DNA of 64,000 nucleotides from Clostridium sp. KNHs214 (GTDB taxonomy: Bacteria > Bacillota > Clostridia > Clostridiales > Clostridiaceae): positions 620,001 to 684,000 of the forward strand of contig NZ_JQMW01000009.1 of the NCBI RefSeq assembly GCF_000744935.1, given 5' to 3'. The translations under genes and the position numbers were made by a program. This document shows positions 26,532 through 35,435 of this stretch, piece after piece. Each line of letters starts with the position of its first letter. Within the stretch, counting starts at the first letter, position 1. The notes beneath the pieces are model-generated. The model ran no database searches. It saw only the letters and a program-made list of their open reading frames with translations, and had not been told where the DNA came from.

Positions 26532-28823
26532 ATGTATAAAAAATTAACTCCTAAAGAAGTTGTTTATAATATGAATTTGGATTTATTAAATATAAGAGAA
26601 ATAGAGAAAAATCTGGATTATAAGGATGTATTTAAGGTCATAAAAACAGCTCTTAGTATAAACAAGGAAGGCTACAACTTATATATAGTAGATGACTTTT
26701 CAAAGGAAAGAGTGGAAAACATAATTAATTACGTTGGAGAAATATATAAAAATAAAGAGGCTCCAAAGGATATATGTTATCTTTCAGACAGTATAGACAG
26801 GTGCCCAAAATCCATATTTTTAACAGCAGGTATGGGCAGTTTACTTAGGGATATTATAGAGGAAATTAAAAATTTTTATTTTAACGTAACCTTTGATTTT
26901 TATAACAATTCATCGAGCAAAGAAAAAGAAGAAATTATGGATTTAATAGATCAGAAGAGAAGCGATGCAGTAGAAAGGCTTATTTTATTATCAAAAGAAA
27001 AAGGATTTCACATGAAGGCTGTGCACAATGGTTTTACTTTTATACCTTTAGAGGATGAAAAAGAAATGACAGAAAATGAATATGATGAATTAAGTGAGGA
27101 AAGGAAAAAAGAAATATTAGAAAATATAGCAGAGTTAAAAGAAAAATCTAGAGAAGTACTAGATGAACTGAAAAAATTAGAAGAAAATAGTATCGACAAA
27201 ATTAAAGTAATACTTAATTTATATTATGGTGAAAAAAGTTATGAAATTAAAAGAAAGTATAGGACAATATTTAAAGAAGAACAAGAAACTTTAAAGTTTT
27301 TAGAAAAGATGTGTGATGATATTGAAGAAAATATAGTTGAGAATTATTCTACTAATTATAGTGATGATGAGTCATTGATAAATAAAACATTAGATAAATT
27401 TGCAGTAAATACATTAGTAGATAACACTTGTAATAAAAAACCTCAATGTATATTTGAAGAAGATCCTAGTGTGCAAAATCTAATAGGTGGTATTGAATAT
27501 GAAAATAAAAATGGAACTTATGTTACGGATATAAATTTAATAAGAGCAGGAACATTATTAAAAGCAAATGAAGGCTGTATAATAATGAGAGTAAAAAGCT
27601 TGCTTAGCAATGCAGCTTCTTATTATTATTTAAAAAAGGCCCTTATTACAGGAAAGGTTGATTTTAATTATAACAGAGGTTATCTAGAAATTTTATCTTT
27701 AAGTGGATTAAATCCTGAACCTATACCAGTTAAAAGCAAAGTTATATTAGTAGGAGATTATGAAACTTATAATTTATTGTATAGTTATGATGAGGATTTT
27801 AAAAAGTTGTTTAAAATTAAGGGTGAATATTACCCTGTAGGAGATATAGGGGAAAAATCCATAGGCATAGTAATGAAAAATATAAAAAATATATGCAAGG
27901 ATGAAGAAATACTTAGTTTAAAAAATGATGCAGCAGAAGAGATTTTTAAGTACTTATCTAGAATAGTTGAAAATAATAAAAAAATATATTTAGATAAGGA
28001 TGAAATTAAGAAAATAGCAATTTTATCAAACTATAAAGCAGAAGAAAAAGAAAAATGTTTTATCGATAGAGATGATGTGTTAGATGCTATCTATAAAGAA
28101 GAAATAATAGAAAAAAACATACTAAACAGTTATAAGGAAAAAAAGCAATTTATATGCTTAAATGAAAGTGAAATAGGTCAAATAAATGGATTGTCTGTTA
28201 TAGATGGAGAATATTTTAAAATTGGAAAGCCTGTAAGAATCACTTGTAGTTGTTATAAAGGAAATGGAAACATATTCGATGTACAGAAAGAAAGTGAATT
28301 AAGTGGCAATATACACAGAAAATCTATAAATATATTAAAGGGACTTATAAATAATTTGTTAGGTGGCTATGACTCTTTACCTGTAGATTTTCATTTGAGT
28401 TTTGAGCAGTTATATGGATATTTAGAGGGGGATAGTGCTTCTGTAGCTGAAGGAGTTGGAATTATATCTTCAATATGTAGAATTCCTATAAAGCAAAGTA
28501 TAGCAGTGACAGGCTCAATAGATCAGTTTGGCAAAGTTCAACCAGTAGGTGGAGTTAATGAAAAGATTGAAGGCTTTTTCAATGTATGTAAAGAAGTAGA
28601 TTCTATAAAGGGAAAAGGCGTAATTATACCTAGTACCAATGTAGATAATTTAGTTTTAAAAGGAGAAGTTGAAGAGGCTGTGAGCAGTGGTGATTTCTCT
28701 ATATATAGTATAGAAAATATATTTGATGCCACAGATATACTTTTAGATAAAGATAAGGAATTTATATTAAGTACCATGCAAAGAGAAGTTAAAAAATATT
28801 CAAAGGGGAAAAAGAAAGAATAA
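26532..28823 (+). CDS. Lon-family protease with degenerate AAA domain
   Basis: The C-terminal Lon peptidase domain is intact in its visible catalytic features: Ser635 in EGDSASVAEGV and Lys678 in GGVNEKIEG form the expected dyad. The N-terminal AAA_32-like part lacks Walker A: where family members have a GxxGxGK(T/S) loop after YNLYIV, this protein has DDFSKERVEN. The Walker B equivalent reads NEGCIIMRVKSLL, without the usual acidic residue. Two Glu/Lys-rich coiled coils lie around residues 130-240. It may be an ATP-independent or partner-dependent protease; this is inference. A GGGGG ribosome-binding site precedes ATG 26532. Confidence 0.85.
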   Translation: MYKKLTPKEVVYNMNLDLLNIREIEKNLDYKDVFKVIKTALSINKEGYNLYIVDDFSKERVENIINYVGEIYKNKEAPKDICYLSDSIDRCPKSIFLTAGMGSLLRDIIEEIKNFYFNVTFDFYNNSSSKEKEEIMDLIDQKRSDAVERLILLSKEKGFHMKAVHNGFTFIPLEDEKEMTENEYDELSEERKKEILENIAELKEKSREVLDELKKLEENSIDKIKVILNLYYGEKSYEIKRKYRTIFKEEQETLKFLEKMCDDIEENIVENYSTNYSDDESLINKTLDKFAVNTLVDNTCNKKPQCIFEEDPSVQNLIGGIEYENKNGTYVTDINLIRAGTLLKANEGCIIMRVKSLLSNAASYYYLKKALITGKVDFNYNRGYLEILSLSGLNPEPIPVKSKVILVGDYETYNLLYSYDEDFKKLFKIKGEYYPVGDIGEKSIGIVMKNIKNICKDEEILSLKNDAAEEIFKYLSRIVENNKKIYLDKDEIKKIAILSNYKAEEKEKCFIDRDDVLDAIYKEEIIEKNILNSYKEKKQFICLNESEIGQINGLSVIDGEYFKIGKPVRITCSCYKGNGNIFDVQKESELSGNIHRKSINILKGLINNLLGGYDSLPVDFHLSFEQLYGYLEGDSASVAEGVGIISSICRIPIKQSIAVTGSIDQFGKVQPVGGVNEKIEGFFNVCKEVDSIKGKGVIIPSTNVDNLVLKGEVEEAVSSGDFSIYSIENIFDATDILLDKDKEFILSTMQREVKKYSKGKKKE

Positions 28824-28922
28824 AAATATTAAGACGAATCTCCAATCCCCAGTTCATATAAGTAGTAATCTAGTACTTACCTATCTAGTATTTTAGACTT
28901 CACTAACCATAAAAAAGTTCCT

Positions 28923-28974
28923 AAAAAAAAAGTCCCTAGTTCCTAAACAAAATCTTTGTTAGGGACTAGAGACT
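28923..28974 (-). terminator. Terminator of ychF
   Basis: Bases 28931-28946 pair with 28959-28974 over 16 bp, with two C/T differences that give G-U pairs. On the minus strand the stem is followed by a run of T residues (28930-28923). It lies about 20 nt after the ychF stop. The arms contain the AGTCCCTAGT and GGGACTAG words of the local GGGGATT-type repeat family. Confidence 0.75.
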
Positions 28975-28991
28975 GGGGATTAGGGATTATT

Positions 28992-30089
28992 TTAAACATT
29001 AAATCTAAATACTACTACGTCCCCATCCTGCATTACATAATCTTTTCCTTCTAATCTATAGTAGCCTTTTTCTTTGGCTGCGGACTCAGAGCCACATTGG
29101 ATTAATTTATCATAAGACACTATCTCAGCTCTTATAAATCCTCTTTCCATATCAGAGTGTATTTTACCAGCAGCTCCTGGAGCTTTAGTACCTTTTACTA
29201 TAGTCCAGGCTCTTACTTCTTTTTCTCCAGCAGTTAAGAAACTTATAAGACCTAGAAGTTTATAGCTGGCATGGATTAATTTATTTAGACCAGGTTCCTC
29301 AAGACCATATTCTTTAAGCATTTCCATTTTTTCTTCATCTTCTAAAGTTGAAAGCTCTTCCTCGAGACGAGCACAAATAGTTACTACTTCAGAATTTTCC
29401 TTTTGGGCATATTCTTTAACTTTCTTAACTAAAGGAGTTTCTAAATTTCCTTCCATTAAATCATCTTCACATATGTTAGCCACATATAATACTGGTTTTG
29501 AAGTTAAAAGAAATAATCCATCTACAAAGATTTTCTCATCATCAGTTAATTCTAAAGTTCTTACAGGTTTATTGTCTTCTAGATGAGCCTTTAATTTTTC
29601 CATTAAAGCTAGTTCAGCCTTAGCTTTTTTATCTCCAGAACGAGCTAATTTAACAGCTTTATCTAGTCGTCTTTCTAGAACTTCAATATCCGCGAATATT
29701 AATTCTAAATTTATAGTTTCTATATCTCTTATAGGGTCTACAGAACCATCCACGTGTACTATATTGCTATCTTCAAAACATCTAACCACATGCACTATGG
29801 AAGAAACTTCTCTTATGTGAGATAAAAATTTATTTCCAAGTCCCTCGCCTTTACTAGCACCCTTTACAAGACCAGCTATGTCGTAGAATTCAATACTAGT
29901 GTGAGTTTTCTTTTTAGCAGTGTACATTTCTTCTAGCACATCAAGTCTTTTATCTGGAACTGCTACTACTCCTACATTTGGTTCAATAGTACAAAATGGG
30001 TAATTAGCAGATTCTGCTCCGGCTTTAGTAATAGCATTAAACAAGGTGCTTTTACCTATGTTTGGTAATCCTACGATACCTAATTTCAT
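28992..30089 (-). CDS. ychF: YchF/OLA1 family ATPase
   Basis: A 365-residue Obg-like P-loop protein. G1 is GLPNIGKST (residues 7-15) and G3 lies in DIAGLVKGASKGEGLGNKFL. In the G4 position, NICEDD replaces the GTPase NKxD, the change behind ATP preference in this family. The C-terminus is a TGS domain ending YVMQDGDVVVFRFNV. It is linked to ribosome function and the oxidative stress response. Its upstream region is cut off by the ICE 53 nt before the ATG, and no strong ribosome-binding site is visible there. Confidence 0.96.
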   Translation of the reverse strand: MKLGIVGLPNIGKSTLFNAITKAGAESANYPFCTIEPNVGVVAVPDKRLDVLEEMYTAKKKTHTSIEFYDIAGLVKGASKGEGLGNKFLSHIREVSSIVHVVRCFEDSNIVHVDGSVDPIRDIETINLELIFADIEVLERRLDKAVKLARSGDKKAKAELALMEKLKAHLEDNKPVRTLELTDDEKIFVDGLFLLTSKPVLYVANICEDDLMEGNLETPLVKKVKEYAQKENSEVVTICARLEEELSTLEDEEKMEMLKEYGLEEPGLNKLIHASYKLLGLISFLTAGEKEVRAWTIVKGTKAPGAAGKIHSDMERGFIRAEIVSYDKLIQCGSESAAKEKGYYRLEGKDYVMQDGDVVVFRFNV

Positions 30090-30106
30090 AATTGTTTATA
30101 CCTATC

Positions 30107-30135
30107 CGAAAAGCCTTGATTTATAAGGCTTTTCG
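30107..30135. other. Palindrome at the ICE-chromosome junction (att region / integrase terminator)
   Basis: An 11-bp perfect stem, CGAAAAGCCTT (30107-30117) with AAGGCTTTTCG (30125-30135) and a 7-nt loop, lies between the integrase stop (30143) and the ychF start (30089). The chromosome-ICE boundary must be within or next to these 53 bases. It could be the integrase terminator, part of the att core, or both. The exact junction cannot be fixed without the other end. Confidence 0.5.
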
Positions 30136-30142
30136 CCTTTCC

Positions 30143-31363
30143 TTAAATTTCTTGTACGCCCTTTTTACGCCCTTTTTTTGAAACTGGCGGCGTAGCCTGT
30201 TGAAATTGGCGTATGGCGTTTACCAGTGATTCGTCCGTAACATGAACATATCTGTCCATTGTTGTTTTAATACTTGCGTGTCCTAAAAGCTGTTGCAGCA
30301 CTTTAGGCTGTACGCCGCGCTCAATGGCGCGTGTAGCATAAGTATGTCGCAAGGCGTGCATACAAAAGCGTTTAATACCTGCTTCATCACACAATTTGTA
30401 TAAGTGTGTGTCATAGGAACTGTTTTTTGCGGGTTCTCCTGTTCTCCAGTTGACAAAAACCAAATCTCGCATAACAAGGCATTTATTTTCGCCTGTCCTG
30501 CTGTCGATATACTCTAAAACCTGTGACAATGTTTCAGACTGTTTTCGTTGGTCTTTTTCATCATAGCAGCTTTTGAGAATGGAATATGCCTTATCTGTGA
30601 GAGGAATGGTACGATAACTTTTTTGCGTCTTAGGTGGTCCCGCACGCCAATATCCCTGGCTGTGTCGATACTCTAAACTTTTGTTTACTGTCAATGTCCG
30701 CTTTTTCCAATCAATAGCGTCCCAAGTCAGACCAATCAATTCAGCCGTTCTCAATCCTGTTTCCAGTAACAAGGCGTACTGCCTGTAATTATGAGAGCGT
30801 TCTGCTGCTTCCAAGAACTTCTCCTGTTCCTCAACGGTTAAGTATTTAATATCATCTACCGCACGAACGGGTTTTGTGTAGCGGACACCATTCATCGGGT
30901 GCTTTGCGATAATATCATTCATAACTGCTGATTTCAGCATGGTTCCCATTGTGATATAAGCCTGTCGAATGGTCGAGCCTGCGTAGGTAGTTTCCATTCG
31001 GTTCAGAACAGCTTTACAGTGCATGGGTTTTACATCAGCTATGCACATGGCACCTATTACGGGTTGGATATTCCATTTGTAACGCTCTTTATAATTTCTT
31101 ATGGTATTCGGAGCAAGGTCACAAACGATATTCTCAATCCAGTAAGTAAACCACTTGTCTACCGTCATATCGGGAGAAGTGATGATAAGGTTATGCCGTT
31201 CCTCATATCTTGCGTCAGCAAGCCAGTTTTTCGCTTCCGGCAATGTTTCAAAATATTTCTCTTTGCGTTTGCCGTCTTTTGCGTAGTATCTTGCGGAGAA
31301 TAAACCGTCCTTTCTTTGGTAAATGCCTTTGCCGCACTCTTTACCTTTAAGATTTTTTCCCAT
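30143..31363 (-). CDS. int: ICE tyrosine recombinase (integrase)
   Basis: It carries out excision and integration of the ICE. The 406-residue protein has an N-terminal AP2-like arm-binding region (GIYQRKDGLFSARYYAKDGK), a SAM-like core-binding domain and a catalytic domain. Catalytic residues visible are Arg205 (TGLRTAELIG), His336-x-x-Arg339 (HALRHTYATR) and Tyr372 (DRYVHV). It is most like the Tn916/Tn1549 integrases. It reads towards ychF and ends close to the junction, with xis upstream on the same strand. Confidence 0.95.
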   Translation of the reverse strand: MGKNLKGKECGKGIYQRKDGLFSARYYAKDGKRKEKYFETLPEAKNWLADARYEERHNLIITSPDMTVDKWFTYWIENIVCDLAPNTIRNYKERYKWNIQPVIGAMCIADVKPMHCKAVLNRMETTYAGSTIRQAYITMGTMLKSAVMNDIIAKHPMNGVRYTKPVRAVDDIKYLTVEEQEKFLEAAERSHNYRQYALLLETGLRTAELIGLTWDAIDWKKRTLTVNKSLEYRHSQGYWRAGPPKTQKSYRTIPLTDKAYSILKSCYDEKDQRKQSETLSQVLEYIDSRTGENKCLVMRDLVFVNWRTGEPAKNSSYDTHLYKLCDEAGIKRFCMHALRHTYATRAIERGVQPKVLQQLLGHASIKTTMDRYVHVTDESLVNAIRQFQQATPPVSKKGRKKGVQEI

Positions 31364-31470
31364 ATATCGGACTCCTTTCGTATCTCAAAAGAGAGTCCAA
31401 TGCAATCATATATTATAGCATAAAGACTCTGTTTTTTCAATCTCAATAACAAGAATTGTCGATTAGATAT

Positions 31471-31731
31471 TCATATTGTCAGCTCACGCCGGATATATTC
31501 TTCAAATTCACGACGTTTGACTAATTTTCTTGTCCCCACATATAGTACAAATGGACAATTAGGTTGCTTTAGCATGGTGTCAATCTTGTTAATTCCAATA
31601 TTGCTATATTCGGCAGCTTCTTTTATGGTCAATGTCAGTTTAAGATGTATCGGTACTCTTTGTTCGCTGCCAGTTGTAACTGCTCCTTTAGTGCCTATCG
31701 CACAAGGGGCGTTCATTTTTTCTTCATTCAT
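31471..31731 (-). CDS. xis: Excisionase (Tn916/Tn1549 Xis-like)
   Basis: A small winged-helix directionality factor. The core LTLTIKEAAEYSNIGINKI with LYVGTRKLVKRREFEEYI resembles Tn916 Xis, which bends DNA and favours excision. ATG 31731 is chosen because AAAGGGGAAA lies just upstream; the frame continues 14 codons further, but without a good ribosome-binding site. It is 107 nt upstream of int on the same strand. The N-terminal 25 residues are extra compared with Tn916 Xis. Confidence 0.88.
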   Translation of the reverse strand: MNEEKMNAPCAIGTKGAVTTGSEQRVPIHLKLTLTIKEAAEYSNIGINKIDTMLKQPNCPFVLYVGTRKLVKRREFEEYIRRELTI

Positions 31732-31789
31732 AAGAACATTTCCCCTTTCAATGGTTGAAACAATTAAAAACATTAGTAAAGTGGGCTAT

Positions 31790-32187
31790 CGTCAGACGGT
31801 CGATTAGCTTCTCAACCTCACGGGAATTGCACCCCTGCGCGGTTCTCGCGCAGCCCTACCCATTGCCTGCGACGCTTCTAACGCTCGGACTATGGCGATA
31901 AGGGAGTATCATTATGTATTTTGCGCTTCGTCGCCGACCGGCTGCTGTGCCTGTTTTCCGGCGTCGGTGTTGGTCGCTCGGCAATCCGGGGCGGGAAGTC
32001 CCGCCGGGGTCGCGTCATGGCGCACCCGCCGCATGGCTCGGCGCAAAAGGAACGTATCTGATTTGCCCTATGCTGCGCCGCCGTTTTCTTGCGTCGCTTT
32101 CTTTTTCAAGGTTCAAAATGGCTGTGCTGCCACATTAGAAGCAGAACGGAAAAGGGGGTTGTAAAGACATTCTACTTCGGATTGCGG
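31790..32187 (-). ncRNA. GC-rich structured non-coding region upstream of xis (candidate RNA)
   Basis: About 400 nt between xis and the broken HTH_16 gene have no convincing coding frame but many hairpins. On the minus strand, CTGCGCG/CGCGCAG (31853-31835), GGG/CCC around TGCAATT (31834-31822) and GGTTGA/TCGACC (31817-31799) follow each other closely. A perfect GGCGGGA-AG-TCCCGCC palindrome lies at 31990-32005. These could form a leader RNA for xis or protein-binding sites that control excision. No known RNA family was recognised. Confidence 0.4.
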
Positions 32188-32362
32188 TTATTCCTCTGTT
32201 CTGAAATTGAGGACAGCCATCATCAGTTTTGCTTGCAGCCGTTCACGAATATCATGGTCTACGCCAAAATAGACGTTCCCGCGCTCGTCGTACAGCTTCC
32301 GCATGGAGAGGCGGGCTATGTAGCCACTGAAATGCTGCAAGACCATTTTCATAGCGTCCGGG
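32188..32362 (-). pseudogene. HTH_16 conjugative-transposon regulator, C-terminal fragment
   Basis: The minus-strand frame reads DAMKMVLQHFSGYIARLSMR and then KLYDERGNVYFGVDHDIRER, ending LNFRTEE before TAA at 32190-32188. This is the C-terminal two-thirds of the HTH_16 protein that sits between the sigma-like gene and xis in Tn916/Tn1549-type elements. The 5' part is at 35515-35606, separated by a 3.15-kb transposon. Removing the insert and one TCCGGG copy joins the halves exactly in frame (GDP-DAM). Confidence 0.85.
32357..32362 (+). repeat. Target-site duplication TCCGGG, left copy
   Basis: TCCGGG at 32357-32362 matches TCCGGG at 35515-35520 on the other side of the 3.15-kb transposon. 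One copy alone restores the HTH_16 reading frame. A 5-bp version (CCGGG) cannot be fully excluded by sequence alone, because the next base is also shared. Confidence 0.8.
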
Positions 32363-32480
32363 TGTAGTGCGTCAAAATATAGCTTTTGAAAACTGCATTT
32401 CTAAGTCAAATTATAACTATAACTCCAATAACTATCCAGTAATTAAATGCATTTTAAATAATCATATTATTGCTAAATAA

Positions 32481-32518
32481 AACCTCCTAATGACTTGACA
32501 TCATTTGGAGGTTATTTT
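32481..32518 (+). terminator. Hairpin terminator inside the left end of the transposon
   Basis: AACCTCC (32481-32487) pairs with GGAGGTT (32507-32513), and AATGA/TCATT extends the stem inwards; TATTTT follows. It lies upstream of the first transposon gene and could block read-through from outside the element. Confidence 0.65.
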
Positions 32519-32548
32519 AAGCTTATTATAAAAACTAGAGAAAGGAAA

Positions 32549-32609
32549 GGGAAGAACCCCAAGCCGTGCAAAGCGAAGGTTCTTCCCTAAAAATAAGAGC
32601 GTAAGCTCT
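32549..32609 (+). promoter_or_regulatory. Two consecutive hairpins in the leader of the DUF6431 gene
   Basis: GGGAAGAACC (32549-32558) pairs with GGTTCTTCCC (32578-32587) around a 19-nt loop. It is followed by TAAGAGC-GTAA-GCTCTTA at about 32594-32611. The gene starts at 32624. Such stacked stems in a leader may limit transposition gene expression, but no antiterminator was found. Confidence 0.4.
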
Positions 32610-32623
32610 TACAACCTATTATT

Positions 32624-33199
32624 ATGATAAGATTATTTTCACAACTATGCAAGTGTTTTAAACAAATTTCTTTTGAAAATGAGATAAATATTTTTGAAGA
32701 GTATATGAAAACGGTTAATTCAGAGGCTTTGGTATGTCCAGTCTGCGGATCTAAACACGATCTATCCCTATTTGCCTCTTATAAACGCCATCTTGTGACT
32801 TATGATAATAATGAAGTTCACGATAATATAATAACTATCAATAGATATATTTGCCCGTCATGTGGACATACTCATGCTATCCTACCTTCGGTAATTGTGC
32901 CCTACATGTCATTTAGCTTTAAATTTACTGTGTCTATTATTCATGATTATCTTGTACATAAATTTACCTCTGTAGAAGCTATGTGTGAACATTATTGTAT
33001 AGCAATATCCACATTCTATCGAATTTTAAATAAGTTCAAAAAACATAAACAACTATGGCTTGGACTTCTACAAGACAAGCTTATTTCTAATCTAAGTTTT
33101 ATACAGCGTGTTATAAATAGTACCTTTATTGAAATTGAAACCTTTATAACAAACTTTTTTAATAGAAACGGCTTATCCTTTTTTCAAGGAACATCATAA
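32624..33199 (+). CDS. DUF6431 zinc-ribbon protein of transposon
   Basis: A 191-residue protein with two paired cysteine motifs, CPVCGSKH (about residue 38) and CPSCGHTH (about residue 79), and a C-terminal helical region with TSVEAMCEHYCIAISTFYRI that looks like a helix-turn-helix. It matches the DUF6431 proteins seen beside DDE/ATPase transposase pairs in Clostridia. The function is unknown; a targeting or regulatory DNA-binding role is inference. The AT-rich composition matches the transposon rather than the ICE. Confidence 0.75.
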   Translation: MIRLFSQLCKCFKQISFENEINIFEEYMKTVNSEALVCPVCGSKHDLSLFASYKRHLVTYDNNEVHDNIITINRYICPSCGHTHAILPSVIVPYMSFSFKFTVSIIHDYLVHKFTSVEAMCEHYCIAISTFYRILNKFKKHKQLWLGLLQDKLISNLSFIQRVINSTFIEIETFITNFFNRNGLSFFQGTS

Positions 33200-33306
33200 T
33201 TAAGCTATAGCTATATACTTTTTATTTTATTTTATATATACCACTTAATACGATAATGGATATTATAATTTCCCCATGATAGCATTTTTATAGAGGTGAT
33301 GTTGAA

Positions 33307-34566
33307 ATGAATAACAAAGAAATGATTGAAATAGCTTCTATTAGACTAGCACTAATAGCTCCAGCTATAAATAATACTTATACTGAAAGCTCGAAAATTG
33401 CTTACTATAGACGTGTTGCTGCTACTCCTGTAAAATTACCTAACGGTAAGTCAGTTTTATATAGTCCTGGAACACTATCTAATTGGGAATCAGATTATAA
33501 TAGGTTTGGTTTTGATGCCCTTCTACCGAAGACGCGTAGCGACATAGGGAAAACCAGAAAGTTAAATGATGTAGCTATAGAACAGATATATATGCTAAAA
33601 AATGCATTTCCTAAAATTAATGCTACTCTTATATATCATAAACTTATCGAAGATGGCTTTATCAATGAAAAAAATATATCATTATCTACAGTTCAAAGAT
33701 TTATAAAAAATAATGATCTTAAATCTGCTAGATGCATAAATATGAAAGATAGAAAAGCCTTTGAAGAAGAGTTTGCAACTGGCATGTACCAAGGTGATAC
33801 ATGCTATGGCCCGTATATTACTGAAAATGGCATACGTAAAAGAACATATCTAATTATGCTAATTGATGATAAATCAAGACTTATCGTTGGCGGAAGATTC
33901 TTTTACAATGATAACTCTTATAATTTTCAAAAGGTACTTAAAGAAGCTATCGCTAGATATGGCATACCTAATAAACTTTACTTGGACAACGGTTCTCCTT
34001 ATAAAAATGAGCAATTAAGTCTTATCTGTGGATCTCTTGGAATAGTAGAACTGCACACTATGGTAAGGGATGGAGCATCCAAAGGAAAAGTAGAAAGAAA
34101 TTTTAGAACATTAAAAAGTAGATGGCTAAACACTCTAGATGTAGAATCTATATCCTCCTTAGCGGAGCTAAATGATGAGCTATTCGCATATATAAACAAG
34201 CATAATGTAACAGTACATTCAGCTACATCTCAACGTCCGATCGATAGATATAAAAGCGATTTAGCTCATGTTAAGGTAGCTACTGATAGTGAGTGGCTGG
34301 ATAATTGCTTTATGAATCGCATACAACGAAGAGTTAATAATGACTCAACCATAAGCATTGATAAAATATCTTATGATGTACCTATGCAATTTATAGGACA
34401 GAAAGTTGAAGTAAGATATTTACCTGATGATATGGATAATGCATATGTATATTATGAAAATGCTAAATACAGCATTAGAAAAACAAATAAGATTGAAAAT
34501 GGTAAAACCAAACGCAGGAATGCATTTACTATAGACTATTCAAAGGATGGTGTTAAAAATGTTTAA
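33307..34566 (+). CDS. DDE transposase, rve family (TniA/TnsB-like)
   Basis: The 419-residue protein has an N-terminal helix-turn-helix region (TLSNWESDYNRFGFDALLP), an integrase core and a C-terminal Mu-transposase-like beta domain (about residues 330-400). The catalytic triad is visible as Asp164 (QGDTCYG), Asp227 (YLDNGSPY) and Glu263 (GKVERNF), a DD(35)E spacing. It catalyses strand transfer, here giving a 6-bp duplication. TAGAGGTGATG precedes the start. The ATPase gene starts before its stop codon, suggesting coupled expression. Confidence 0.9.
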   Translation: MNNKEMIEIASIRLALIAPAINNTYTESSKIAYYRRVAATPVKLPNGKSVLYSPGTLSNWESDYNRFGFDALLPKTRSDIGKTRKLNDVAIEQIYMLKNAFPKINATLIYHKLIEDGFINEKNISLSTVQRFIKNNDLKSARCINMKDRKAFEEEFATGMYQGDTCYGPYITENGIRKRTYLIMLIDDKSRLIVGGRFFYNDNSYNFQKVLKEAIARYGIPNKLYLDNGSPYKNEQLSLICGSLGIVELHTMVRDGASKGKVERNFRTLKSRWLNTLDVESISSLAELNDELFAYINKHNVTVHSATSQRPIDRYKSDLAHVKVATDSEWLDNCFMNRIQRRVNNDSTISIDKISYDVPMQFIGQKVEVRYLPDDMDNAYVYYENAKYSIRKTNKIENGKTKRRNAFTIDYSKDGVKNV

Positions 34567-35362
34567 ACAATTTTATGGTATGACAATGAATCCATTTGAA
34601 AAAGGCATAAAAGAAAAAGATGCCTATATGTCAAATGATCTAAAAGAGATGATATCAAGACTTGAGTATCTTAATGAAGCTAGGGGAATCGGCTTATTTA
34701 CAGCTTCACCAGGTAGTGGAAAAACCTTTGCCTTAAGGTGCTTTGCTAAAAAAGTAAACCCTAATTTAACAAAGGTTATATATCTTTGCTTTACCACTGT
34801 AACTACTACTGAGTTCTATAGGCAATTTTGCATCTCCTTAGGAATTGAACCTTCTTCTCGTAAATCTGACATGTTTAAGAGCATAAAAGACTATATGGAA
34901 AGTATGAGTACAGATAAACGTGTGCATTATATATTAGTTTGGGATGAAGCACAATATCTAAATAATGATATTTTAAAGGATTTAAAGCTACTTATGAACT
35001 TCTCTATGGACTCAAAAGATTGCTTTTCCTTAGTTTTGATAGGACAACCTGTGTTAAATAATATCTTAGAAAAGCAGATACACGAGGCATTAAAACAAAG
35101 AATAATAATAAATTATAATTTTGAAGGATTTTCTGAAATTGAAGCTTTAGAATATATTAATTCTAGATTATCATTAGCAGGGGCTTCGCCAGAAATATTT
35201 GATAATAATGCTGTTTTGGCTGCATATAGAAGCTGTGCTGGCTCTATAAGACGCTTAAATATGATATTAACTAAGGCTTTAATAATAGGTGCGCAGCACG
35301 AAAAAAACGTAATCGATACTGATATAATAATGGCTGCCGCCAATGAAATATCACTGCATTAA
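34559..35362 (+). CDS. AAA ATPase, ExeA/TniB/TnsC-like transposition regulator
   Basis: An ATPase of about 267 residues. Walker A SPGSGKTF lies near residues 50-57 and Walker B ILVWDEAQYLNND near residue 130; sensor-type LIGQPVLNNIL and EALKQRI follow, all typical of ExeA/TniB proteins. In related elements such ATPases select the target and activate the transposase. ATG 34559 is preferred over 34547 because AAAGGATGG lies 9 nt upstream. The gene overlaps the transposase stop by 8 nt. Confidence 0.88.
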   Translation: MFKQFYGMTMNPFEKGIKEKDAYMSNDLKEMISRLEYLNEARGIGLFTASPGSGKTFALRCFAKKVNPNLTKVIYLCFTTVTTTEFYRQFCISLGIEPSSRKSDMFKSIKDYMESMSTDKRVHYILVWDEAQYLNNDILKDLKLLMNFSMDSKDCFSLVLIGQPVLNNILEKQIHEALKQRIIINYNFEGFSEIEALEYINSRLSLAGASPEIFDNNAVLAAYRSCAGSIRRLNMILTKALIIGAQHEKNVIDTDIIMAAANEISLH

Positions 35363-35435
35363 AATCACAAGGAGCGCTAGCTCCTTTTTCTTTTAGGTGC
35401 AAAATGATTTTTCATTAAAAATAAAGTGATTTTGT

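Noticed and set aside
31892-32164. Open frames of 74-94 codons on the plus strand upstream of the HTH_16 fragment
   Set aside because: They lack a good ribosome-binding site, have Arg/Pro/Cys-rich composition typical of chance frames in GC-rich DNA, and overlap the end of the broken HTH_16 gene.
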